Part shown: positions 1-5,466 of the stretch, piece after piece
How the letters are laid out: each line of letters starts with the position of its first letter
How positions within the stretch are numbered: position 1 is the stretch's first letter
Assembly: GCA_016779685.1 (NCBI GenBank)
Contig: JADHND010000055.1
Span: 1-9,036 of the forward strand
DNA: 9,036 bases
Direction: 5' to 3'
Source: Shewanellaceae bacterium
GTDB lineage: Bacteria; Pseudomonadota; Gammaproteobacteria; Enterobacterales; Shewanellaceae
Position numbers and translations under genes: made by a program
Notes under the pieces: model-generated
What the model was told of the DNA's origin: nothing
Seen by the model: the letters and a program-made list of their open reading frames with translations, nothing else
Databases searched by the model: none

Positions 1-89
1 ACAAATGTTATAAATTCTGAGCTTTGCGCCATGGAAAGTAATACGAGACCGAACGCACCTAAAAGACCTAATAAACTGGCTAAATCCAT
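1..89 (-). CDS. pomA: Flagellar motor stator protein PomA/MotA family, N-terminal fragment (runs off left edge)
   Basis: The minus strand opens with an ATG at 89-87 and stays open to the window edge (29 codons plus 2 bases). The peptide begins MDLASLLGLLGAFGLVLLS, which closely resembles from memory the start of Vibrio PomA (MDLATLLGLIGGFAFV). Residues about 4-19 form one hydrophobic segment, expected to be the first of four membrane spans. PomA with PomB forms the ion-conducting stator of the flagellar motor in the inner membrane; the PomA name implies sodium drive, but the residues that matter are outside the window. A Shine-Dalgarno-like AGG lies 8 nt before the ATG. The gene is divergent from xseB, as I recall for pomA in Vibrio. 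The fragment is short, so the family call rests on the N-terminal match and the neighbourhood. A proton-type MotA remains possible. Confidence 0.78.
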   Translation of the reverse strand, partial: MDLASLLGLLGAFGLVLLSMAQSSEFITF

Positions 90-339
90 AGGGAATACCT
101 ATCTTATGACCTTTGAATTACCACTCATATCGGACATATCTCTTTTTTTTTTAGAGAGCACTTTAAAAATAATCATTTTGTTGTCATGCAGCCACTTAAA
201 ACATCGCCGCGCTTGGGTATCAAGTCGTTGTCTAAAATTAACAACTTACCACTTTTTACTGTTCACAAAATCAGTTAAAATCGACAGAACCAAACCCAAC
301 CAACGATGGCGTACGCCCTGCTGTCATTTAGGAGCACAT
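90..339. other. Divergent intergenic region pomA / xseB
   Basis: This 250-bp spacer must hold the promoters of both pomA (minus) and xseB (plus). An open frame in phase with xseB runs back through it to about position 31, but its translation has no protein-like character and it overlaps pomA on the other strand, so I treat it as non-coding. It contains a run of ten T (143-152) flanked by TCTCT and AGAGA, a TAAAAT box at 276-281, and a perfect 10-bp palindrome GGCGTACGCC (308-317) in the xseB leader. Confidence 0.7.
253..281 (+). promoter_or_regulatory. Candidate sigma70 promoter of xseB-ispA-dxs
   Basis: A TAAAAT -10-like hexamer (276-281; five of six match) lies 17 bp after a poor -35-like TTTTTA (253-258). 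Transcription would begin near 288, about 50 nt before the xseB GTG. Pattern match only. Confidence 0.33.
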
Positions 340-576
340 GTGAGCAAAACCAATCCGCCCTTAAAGTTTGAACAGACCATGCTAGAACTAGAAGGCATTG
401 TTGCAGCGTTAGAGCATGGTGATTTAACCTTAGATGAAGCACTCAAACAATTTGAGAAAGGCATCACCCTCGTTCGCGAAAGTCAAACCAAACTCGATTT
501 AGCCCAGCAAAAAATAACGATTCTCATGCAGAACAACCAAGATCCCATCCCGATGGATCCCGGAGCAGATACATGA
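340..576 (+). CDS. xseB: Exodeoxyribonuclease VII small subunit XseB (GTG start)
   Basis: This is the small subunit of exonuclease VII, which with XseA degrades single-stranded DNA into oligonucleotides in the cytoplasm. The product is 78 residues, against about 80 in E. coli. It shows the family's compact helical hairpin pattern: F10-E, LELEGIV (15-21), LEHGDLTLDEAL (24-35) and FEKG (38-41). The start is GTG at 340, because a clear AGGAG (330-334) sits 5 nt upstream and the protein then begins MSKTNPP, right for the family; the frame stays open further upstream but is not protein-like. An ATG two bases earlier (338) is followed at once by TGA, so it cannot start the gene. The stop overlaps the ispA start (ATGA, 573-576), pointing to translational coupling. 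xseB-ispA-dxs order is common in gammaproteobacteria. Confidence 0.93.
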   Translation: MSKTNPPLKFEQTMLELEGIVAALEHGDLTLDEALKQFEKGITLVRESQTKLDLAQQKITILMQNNQDPIPMDPGADT

Positions 577-1466
577 GCACACCTAAAGCACCCGCGATCT
601 CGCAACACTATCAAGACAGCATCAATCTGTTTCTGGAGCAGGAAATCAACCAACTGCCTGCAACCGCACCTAAATTAAAACAAGCGATGCATTACGCATT
701 GCTGTTAGGCGGCAAGCGAATTCGACCCTTTTTGGTCTATAGTGTCGCCGAGATGCTCGCTGTCCCCATGTCACATGTGCATGTGGTCGCCGCCGCCGTC
801 GAATGCATTCATGCTTATTCTTTGGTTCATGATGACTTACCTGCGATGGACAACGATGACTTACGGCGCGGTCGGCTCACCGTGCATCGTGAGTTTGATG
901 AAGCCACCGCCGTGTTGGTGGGCGATGCCCTCCAAAGCTTGGCTTTTGAGTTGCTGAGTCGGCCGAACCCATTGTTCACCGCCACGCAACAATTACAAAT
1001 GATCCACTGCTTGGCCCAACGCGCAGGCTATCAAGGGATGTGTGGTGGTCAAGCGCTCGACTTGGAGGCCGCCCACCAAGCCGCAAACCTAGAAGGTATC
1101 GTGGGCATACATCAATTAAAAACAGGCGCCCTGATTGAGTGCGCTTTGCATATGGCAGGTATTGCAACCTGTCAAAATATTGAGGTGATCAACCAACTTC
1201 GGCAGTTTGGTCAACATATTGGGCTTGCTTTTCAAATTCAAGATGATATTTTAGATATGGTTGGCGACCCGAAAACGCTCGGTAAAACACCTGGTTCAGA
1301 TGCGCAAGCCAACAAAAGCACGTTCACAACTTGCATGGGGCTGGCTAAGACCCAAGCTTACTTGCAGGATGTGGTTGAAGCTGCCTTAGAAACATTGCAG
1401 GCGTTGCCCTTTAACTGTGCTTTATTAAAAGAATTCGTATACTATAACCTTGAACGAAATCAATAA
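573..1466 (+). CDS. ispA: Farnesyl diphosphate synthase (short-chain trans-polyprenyl synthase)
   Basis: The cytosolic enzyme condenses DMAPP with two IPP molecules to make farnesyl diphosphate (C15), the precursor of undecaprenyl phosphate and quinone side chains. The 297-residue product has every landmark of the family: GGKRIRP (46-52), which binds pyrophosphate; the first Asp-rich motif DDLPAMD (87-93) followed by LRRG (97-100); KTG (183-185); and the second Asp-rich motif QDDILD (223-228), then GKTPGSD (237-243) and K248. The Tyr five residues before the first Asp motif (Y82) and the two-residue insertion inside it match the bacterial farnesyl type, which argues for a C15 rather than C20 product. 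GGAG at 562-565 lies 7 nt before the ATG, which overlaps the xseB stop. Dxs, supplying its pathway, follows directly. Confidence 0.95.
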   Translation: MSTPKAPAISQHYQDSINLFLEQEINQLPATAPKLKQAMHYALLLGGKRIRPFLVYSVAEMLAVPMSHVHVVAAAVECIHAYSLVHDDLPAMDNDDLRRGRLTVHREFDEATAVLVGDALQSLAFELLSRPNPLFTATQQLQMIHCLAQRAGYQGMCGGQALDLEAAHQAANLEGIVGIHQLKTGALIECALHMAGIATCQNIEVINQLRQFGQHIGLAFQIQDDILDMVGDPKTLGKTPGSDAQANKSTFTTCMGLAKTQAYLQDVVEAALETLQALPFNCALLKEFVYYNLERNQ

Positions 1467-1482
1467 GAACAATGCGATTGCT

Positions 1483-3348
1483 ATGAACCAACCAAAGAAT
1501 CCATCATATTTAAACGACATCGATATTCCTGAAGACTTGCGGCAGCTGCCTGAAACAGCCTTAGGACAAGTCGCTGATGAATTAAGAGACTATCTACTGA
1601 ACAGTGTTAGTCATTCTTCAGGCCACTTTGCATCCGGCTTAGGCACCGTCGAGCTCACCATTGCTTTGCATTATGTCTATGAAACCCCTTTTGATCAGAT
1701 TGTTTGGGATGTCGGGCATCAAGCCTACCCGCATAAGATTCTGACCGGTCGCAAACATCAACTCCAAACCATTCGTCAAACCGATGGTTTGCATCCGTTT
1801 CCATGGCGTGAAGAAAGCCCCTACGATACCTTCAGTGTCGGCCACTCCAGCACCTCTATCAGTGCTGCCCTTGGCATGAGCATTGCCGCCCGGCTGGAAA
1901 ACCAACAACGCAAAGTCGTCGCCATTATCGGTGATGGTGCCTTAACGGGTGGCATGGCCTTTGAAGCACTGAACCATGCCGGTGATCTGCACGAAGACAT
2001 GCTGGTGATCATCAACGACAATGAAATGTCTATCTCTGAGAATGTCGGGGCCCTGAACAACTACTTAGCCCGCTTGCTGTCTGGCAAGCTGTATACCAGC
2101 ATTCGCGAAAGCAGTAAAAAAGCCTTGCAAGGTTTGCCTACCATCAAAGAACTGGCGAAACGTACCGAAGAACATTTAAAGGGTATGGTCGTTCCCGGCA
2201 CCTTGTTTGAAGAACTGGGCTTCAATTACATTGGACCGGTGGATGGCCATCACTTACCTACCTTGGTCGATACGCTGAAAAACATGCGCCAAATGAAAGG
2301 CCCACAAATTCTGCACATCATGACCCAAAAAGGCAAAGGGTATGCCCCTGCCGAAGCGGATCCGATTGGCTGGCATGCGGTGCCTAAGTTCAACCACAAA
2401 GAATTTAAAAAACCAGCGACAACGACGCTAACCCCAACCTACACGCAAGTGTTTGGCCAATGGCTATGCGACATGGCTGCATTGGATCCGAAGCTCATGG
2501 CGATCACGCCCGCCATGCGGGAAGGTTCCGGGTTGGTGCCTTTTTCCAAAGCCTACCCCGATCGCTATTTTGATGTGGCCATTGCCGAACAACATGCGGT
2601 CACGCTGGCGGCAGGCTTAGCTTGCGCTGGCTTTCACCCCGTGGTGGCGATTTATTCCACCTTTTTACAGCGCGGCTTTGACCAACTGATCCATGATGTC
2701 GCCATTCAAAATCTGCCCGTGCTGTTTGCCATTGACCGAGCTGGTATTGTGGGCAATGACGGTGCCACCCATCAAGGGGCATTTGATTTGGCTTATCTGC
2801 GTTGCGTGCCGAATCTGGTCATCATGACCCCAGCCGACGAAAATGAATGCCGCCAAATGCTCTACACTGGCTTTCAACTGCAACAACCCGTCGCCGTTCG
2901 CTACCCTCGTGGCGTCGGCACCGGTGTCGCCCTGGATCCGAACATGCGCAGCTTACCCATCGGCCAAGGGCGAGTGCTACGACAGGGCAAGCAATACGCC
3001 CTGCTTAACTTTGGGCACTTGTTGGCTGAGGCTGAAGTCGTCGCCAATGCGCTGGATTTAACCTTAATCGACATGCGATTTGTGAAGCCGCTTGATCGCG
3101 ATCTGCTGCAAACCACGATCGCAACCCATGCCGGTCTGATTACATTAGAAGAAGGGGTGATCGCTGGGGGCGCTGGCAGTGCCGTGAACGAAGTCTGTAT
3201 GGCTTTGAAAGCATCCCTGCCGATTTTGAACATCGGTCTCCCAGATGCCTTTATCAAGCATGGTGATACCGATGAAATCAGACACTCACTGCATTTACAT
3301 GCGGACGGTATACTTGAGCAAGTCAAAACCTATTTTAACTTGCATTAA
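1483..3348 (+). CDS. dxs: 1-deoxy-D-xylulose-5-phosphate synthase
   Basis: Dxs is a thiamine-diphosphate and Mg-dependent cytosolic enzyme. It joins pyruvate and glyceraldehyde 3-phosphate to form DXP, the first step of the MEP isoprenoid pathway. From the ATG at 1483 the product is 621 residues, against 620 in E. coli, and aligns almost from end to end. Visible landmarks are SSGHF with H48; the ThDP motif GDGALTGG (150-157) closing with NDN (178-180); the general-base Glu in AIAEQHAVT (E369); D426 in the GIVGNDGATHQG segment; and the YPRG loop (474-477). Domain order is ThDP-binding (1-310), pyrimidine-binding (about 320-485) and transketolase C-terminal (about 495-621). An in-frame TTG at 1450 would add 11 residues and overlap ispA; family length favours the ATG. 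Neither start has a strong Shine-Dalgarno, so coupling to ispA, ending 16 nt upstream, is likely. Confidence 0.95.
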   Translation: MNQPKNPSYLNDIDIPEDLRQLPETALGQVADELRDYLLNSVSHSSGHFASGLGTVELTIALHYVYETPFDQIVWDVGHQAYPHKILTGRKHQLQTIRQTDGLHPFPWREESPYDTFSVGHSSTSISAALGMSIAARLENQQRKVVAIIGDGALTGGMAFEALNHAGDLHEDMLVIINDNEMSISENVGALNNYLARLLSGKLYTSIRESSKKALQGLPTIKELAKRTEEHLKGMVVPGTLFEELGFNYIGPVDGHHLPTLVDTLKNMRQMKGPQILHIMTQKGKGYAPAEADPIGWHAVPKFNHKEFKKPATTTLTPTYTQVFGQWLCDMAALDPKLMAITPAMREGSGLVPFSKAYPDRYFDVAIAEQHAVTLAAGLACAGFHPVVAIYSTFLQRGFDQLIHDVAIQNLPVLFAIDRAGIVGNDGATHQGAFDLAYLRCVPNLVIMTPADENECRQMLYTGFQLQQPVAVRYPRGVGTGVALDPNMRSLPIGQGRVLRQGKQYALLNFGHLLAEAEVVANALDLTLIDMRFVKPLDRDLLQTTIATHAGLITLEEGVIAGGAGSAVNEVCMALKASLPILNIGLPDAFIKHGDTDEIRHSLHLHADGILEQVKTYFNLH

Positions 3349-3358
3349 AGCAACCACT

Positions 3359-3793
3359 TTAGGCGACTGGAGGGTGTTGACACTCTCCATTTTCACTATG
3401 ACCGTATAGGTATAGACTGTGGTGACTCAATCTAATCCCATGTTCTTTCGCAATCACCTCTTGCTGATGCTCAATAGTCTCATCATGAAATTCAATCACT
3501 TGACCGCAATCTAAGCACACCAAATGATCATGGTGATCTTTAGACGCCAATTCAAAGACCGAACGCCCGCTGTCAAAATGATGACGGGTTAAGATCCCAG
3601 CATCATCAAATTGATTCAGCACCCGATACACGGTCGCCAACCCAATTTCTTCGCCATTGGCGATCAGAACCTTATAGAGATCTTCTGCACTGATATGCTG
3701 ATGTTCTGGCTTTTTCAAGTACTCTAATATCTTGATCCGAGGTGAGGTAACCTTCAGCCCAGCTTGGCGGAGTTCTTTATTTGATTCAGGCAT
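3359..3793 (-). CDS. fur: Ferric uptake regulator Fur
   Basis: Fur is a cytoplasmic dimeric repressor that binds operators when loaded with Fe(II) and controls iron uptake and storage. The 144-residue product matches E. coli Fur with almost no gaps. The winged-helix DNA-binding domain (1-82) contains the recognition segment GEEIGLATVYRVLNQFDDAG (47-66). Metal ligands are visible: H33, E81, HHDH (87-90), the structural zinc pair CLDC (C93, C96), E108 and H125. The second C-terminal pair is incomplete: position 133 is Ser (YGHSENGEC) while C138 remains, and the tail is short (QHPPVA). Start ATG at 3793-3791 has an AAGAGA ribosome-binding site 6 nt upstream. The gene converges on dxs with a 10-bp gap, instead of lying beside fldA or recN/bamE as in some relatives. 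The close match supports Fur rather than Zur or PerR. Confidence 0.95.
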   Translation of the reverse strand: MPESNKELRQAGLKVTSPRIKILEYLKKPEHQHISAEDLYKVLIANGEEIGLATVYRVLNQFDDAGILTRHHFDSGRSVFELASKDHHDHLVCLDCGQVIEFHDETIEHQQEVIAKEHGIRLSHHSLYLYGHSENGECQHPPVA

Positions 3794-3803
3794 GTCAGTT
3801 CTC

Positions 3804-3845
3804 TTATCTCATGTAACAATAGGGGATGATGATTCGAAACAGCAT
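3804..3845 (-). CDS. Possible short upstream ORF (leader peptide) of fur, 13 codons
   Basis: An ATG at 3845-3843 opens a 13-codon frame MLFRIIIPYCYMR ending in TAA at 3806-3804, 10 nt before the fur ATG. A GGTGG stretch lies 8 nt upstream as a possible ribosome-binding site. The stop codon overlaps the AAGAGA ribosome-binding site of fur, the geometry expected for translational coupling. E. coli fur is known to be coupled to an upstream ORF (uof), but I see no sequence match to it. The frame could equally be chance; only comparison of relatives or ribosome profiling would tell. Confidence 0.25.
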   Translation of the reverse strand: MLFRIIIPYCYMR

Positions 3846-3858
3846 AACCGCAGCCACC

Positions 3859-3887
3859 ATAATTTGCAAGGTGCTTATTAGAATCAA
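3859..3887 (-). promoter_or_regulatory. Candidate proximal promoter of fur
   Basis: On the minus strand TTGATT (3887-3882) and AATTAT (3864-3859) are separated by 17 bp, each four of six to the sigma70 consensus. The start would be near 3852, about 60 nt before the fur ATG. A better-scoring promoter lies further upstream at 4036-4008, so this may be secondary. Confidence 0.3.
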
Positions 3888-3960
3888 TTCCTCAGCATCA
3901 CACTTTAGCTGGAACCGATGCCAACAGGTTTGATAAGACCAATTTAAATATGGTAAAATA

Positions 3961-3976
3961 ACAGCGTTAACGCTGT
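3961..3976. repeat. Perfect 16-bp palindrome, operator or short hairpin
   Basis: ACAGCGTTAACGCTGT equals its own reverse complement. It lies about 25-40 bp downstream of the best minus-strand promoter (4036-4008), a common position for a repressor site in the fur leader. As RNA on the minus strand it could fold into a 6-bp stem with a TTAA loop followed by UAUUUU, so a weak attenuator is an alternative. It is not a LexA box: the CTGT and ACAG halves are in the wrong order. Confidence 0.5.
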
Positions 3977-4007
3977 AAAATAAGTAAAAATAACCATTAT
4001 AACAAGC

Positions 4008-4036
4008 TTTATAATAACCACTATTTTTACCTTCAA
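4008..4036 (-). promoter_or_regulatory. Candidate distal sigma70 promoter reading toward fur
   Basis: On the minus strand TTGAAG (4036-4031; four of six) is followed after exactly 17 bp by TATAAA (4013-4008; five of six). This is the best promoter-like pair I found in the region. Transcription would start near 4001, giving fur a leader of about 208 nt that contains the 16-bp palindrome and the short upstream ORF. Confidence 0.45.
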
Positions 4037-4091
4037 CAACGCTATTATAACGCATAACACTTTAGAATCATCTCGATATCCCGATAATCAT

Positions 4092-4121
4092 AACACGAGC
4101 TTATGGCTTATGGCTTGTGTT
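4092..4121. repeat. 9-bp inverted repeat enclosing tandem heptamers GCTTATG
   Basis: AACACGAGC (4092-4100) pairs with GCTTGTGTT (4113-4121) over nine positions, one of them a G-T wobble, around a 12-nt loop. The same stretch contains three head-to-tail heptamers: GCTTATG (4099-4105), GCTTATG (4106-4112) and GCTTGTG (4113-4119). No T-run follows on either strand, so it is not an intrinsic terminator. It may be a protein-binding site upstream of the ackA promoter. Confidence 0.45.
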
Positions 4122-4148
4122 GCAATGGGTTCATATCAGATGTCGTTT

Positions 4149-4172
4149 TATTACAAACAGGTTGCTGTAATA
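4149..4172. promoter_or_regulatory. Operator-like interrupted dyad upstream of ackA
   Basis: TATTACA and TGTAATA are exact inverted 7-bp arms separated by 10 bp. The left arm overlaps the proposed -35 box of ackA and the right arm sits within the spacer, where a bound repressor would block RNA polymerase. I do not recognise it as the site of a known regulator; it does not match the TTGAT-N4-ATCAA pattern of Fnr. Confidence 0.4.
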
Positions 4173-4179
4173 TCATTAT
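4151..4179 (+). promoter_or_regulatory. Candidate promoter of ackA-pta
   Basis: TTACAA (4151-4156) and CATTAT (4174-4179) are separated by 17 bp. The start would be near 4186, giving a leader of about 67 nt that contains the 4199-4232 hairpin. An overlapping TAATAT (4168-4173) is an alternative -10 box. Confidence 0.35.
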
Positions 4180-4198
4180 GCACAGGATGAGCGCATTT

Positions 4199-4232
4199 TC
4201 ACCCTAACATCAAATGACACGATGTTGGGTGA
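4199..4232 (+). promoter_or_regulatory. Leader hairpin just upstream of the ackA ribosome-binding site
   Basis: TCACCC (4199-4204) pairs with GGGTGA (4227-4232) and AACATC (4206-4211) with GATGTT (4221-4226). This gives 12 base pairs with one bulged T (4205) and a 9-nt loop (4212-4220). It ends 7 nt before the AGG (4240-4242) used by ackA. No U-run follows directly, so it is not a classical terminator. It may stabilise the 5' end of the mRNA, control ribosome access, or be a DNA operator. Confidence 0.6.
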
Positions 4233-4252
4233 TCAGTTTAGGTAATATTTTC

Positions 4253-5446
4253 ATGAAAAATAATTTTGTTTTGGTGCTTAACTGCGGTAGTTCTTCTCTT
4301 AAATTTGCTGTGATTGACAGCACCACTGGAGACGATCCCATTTCAGGTTTGGCTGAGTGTTTTAACTTACACAACGCCCGCATTAAATGGAAAATTCAAG
4401 GCCACAAAAACGAAGCCATGTTAGGCAATGGTGCCGCTCACCAAGAAGCCATCGATTATATTGTCCAGCACATTTTAGGTGCACATCCTGAATTTGCCGA
4501 CCATTTAAAAGCGGTTGGCCACCGGGTCGTGCATGGTGGTGAAAAATACACCCACTCCATGCGGATCGATGACGCGGTGCTACAAGGCATTGAAGACTGC
4601 GCCGCCCTCGCCCCGTTACACAATCCAGCGCATTTAATTGGCATCCGTGAAGCGAAAAAAGCATTCGCCAACTTACCACAAGTGGCTGTTTTTGATACCG
4701 CTTTTCATCAGACCATGCCCGAGCAAGCGTTTTTATATGCGTTGCCTTATGAACTCTATAAAAAGCAAGGGGTACGTCGGTATGGTATGCACGGTACCAG
4801 CCACTACTTTATCAGCCAAGAAGCGGCTAAAGTACTCCAAAAACCAGTTGAGCAAACCAACATCATTAGCTGTCACTTAGGCAATGGCGCCTCTGTTTGT
4901 GCGATCAAAGACGGTCAAAGTGTCGATACCTCGATGGGCTTTACCCCACTTGAAGGTTTGGTCATGGGCACCCGTTGTGGCGATATCGATCCATCGATTA
5001 TCTTCTACTTGAAAGACAACTTACAAATGAACGATGCCGATATTCAAGATCTGCTCAACAAGAAATCTGGCTTACTCGGCTTATCCGAACAGACCAGCGA
5101 TTGCCGTGGGATTGAAGAAGGCTATGAACAACAAGAACCCGGCGCCACCCGTGCTTTGGATATTTTTTGTTATCGCTTAGCAAAATACATTGCGGCTTAC
5201 AGCGTGCCCCTCACCCGGATCGATGCGATTGTCTTCACCGGTGGTATTGGTGAAAACTCGGATGTCATCCGTGAAAAAGTGTTGAATCACTTGGCTATTT
5301 TTGGTTATCAAACCGATGCCACCGCCAACAAAGAAGCACGCTTTGGTCAAGAAGGTGTCATCACCACTTCAAACAGCCCAGTGGCGATGGTGATCCCCAC
5401 CAATGAAGAATGGGTCATCGCCCAAGATGCCATTGCACTCATTTAA
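4253..5446 (+). CDS. ackA: Acetate kinase
   Basis: AckA reversibly phosphorylates acetate with ATP to give acetyl phosphate in the cytoplasm; in fermentative or overflow metabolism it runs toward acetate and ATP. From the ATG at 4253 the product is 397 residues (E. coli 400). It shows the ASKHA-fold signature LNCGSSSLKF (9-18), RVVHGG with R91, the PLHNP loop with H123, FDTAFH with D148, GMHGTSH with H180, GTRCGD with R241, FTGGIGEN (328-335) and the metal-binding Glu of PTNEE (E385). These positions agree almost exactly with the active-site residues of Methanosarcina acetate kinase. An in-frame ATG at 4214 would add 13 unrelated residues and lies in the loop of the leader hairpin; 4253 has AGG 10 nt upstream and the correct N-terminus. 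Tandem stops TAA-TAG end the gene, 20 nt before pta. Confidence 0.96.
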   Translation: MKNNFVLVLNCGSSSLKFAVIDSTTGDDPISGLAECFNLHNARIKWKIQGHKNEAMLGNGAAHQEAIDYIVQHILGAHPEFADHLKAVGHRVVHGGEKYTHSMRIDDAVLQGIEDCAALAPLHNPAHLIGIREAKKAFANLPQVAVFDTAFHQTMPEQAFLYALPYELYKKQGVRRYGMHGTSHYFISQEAAKVLQKPVEQTNIISCHLGNGASVCAIKDGQSVDTSMGFTPLEGLVMGTRCGDIDPSIIFYLKDNLQMNDADIQDLLNKKSGLLGLSEQTSDCRGIEEGYEQQEPGATRALDIFCYRLAKYIAAYSVPLTRIDAIVFTGGIGENSDVIREKVLNHLAIFGYQTDATANKEARFGQEGVITTSNSPVAMVIPTNEEWVIAQDAIALI

Positions 5447-5466
5447 TAGACAGGACTCCAACACTC

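Larger units (their letters stand above)
3794..4252. other. Divergent regulatory region fur / ackA
   Basis: These 459 bp contain no convincing full-length gene. The stretch is AT-rich, with many TATAAT-like boxes between 3990 and 4055 and several dyad symmetries listed separately: a 16-bp palindrome (3961-3976), a 9-bp stem with tandem heptamers (4092-4121), an interrupted dyad (4149-4172) and a 12-bp leader hairpin (4199-4232). A GTAAAATAA motif occurs at 3953-3961 and 3975-3983, flanking the palindrome, with a GTAAAAATAA variant at 3984-3993. An 83-codon frame on the minus strand (3804-4055) spans the likely fur promoter and does not look like a protein. Confidence 0.7.

Noticed and set aside
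31..339. In-frame N-terminal extension of xseB (about 103 extra residues)
   Set aside because: It overlaps the pomA start on the other strand, has no protein-like pattern, and the GTG at 340 has an excellent ribosome-binding site and gives the family length.
1450..1482. TTG start adding 11 residues to Dxs
   Set aside because: The added residues overlap the ispA end and do not resemble Dxs; the ATG at 1483 gives 621 residues, one more than E. coli Dxs.
2901..3326. 141-codon frame antisense to dxs
   Set aside because: It lies entirely opposite a strongly conserved coding region and its translation has no recognisable protein character.
3961..3976. LexA (SOS) box
   Set aside because: LexA sites read CTGT-N8-ACAG; here the order of the halves is reversed (ACAG-N8-CTGT).
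3804..4055. 83-codon frame on the minus strand upstream of fur
   Set aside because: It covers the AT-rich promoter region of fur, has no ribosome-binding site at its start and reads as Tyr/Asn/Cys-rich noise. Only its last 13 codons were kept, as a low-confidence leader peptide.
4075..4093. Fur box around GATAATCAT at 4083
   Set aside because: By eye only about 12 of 19 bases match the consensus and one half-site is missing, not enough in AT-rich DNA.
4214..4252. Upstream ATG start for ackA
   Set aside because: The 13 extra residues are not seen in acetate kinases and the ATG lies in the loop of a strong hairpin.
5410..5466. Upstream start of pta inside ackA
   Set aside because: The extra residues are the ackA end read in another frame; Pta homology begins at about 5467.
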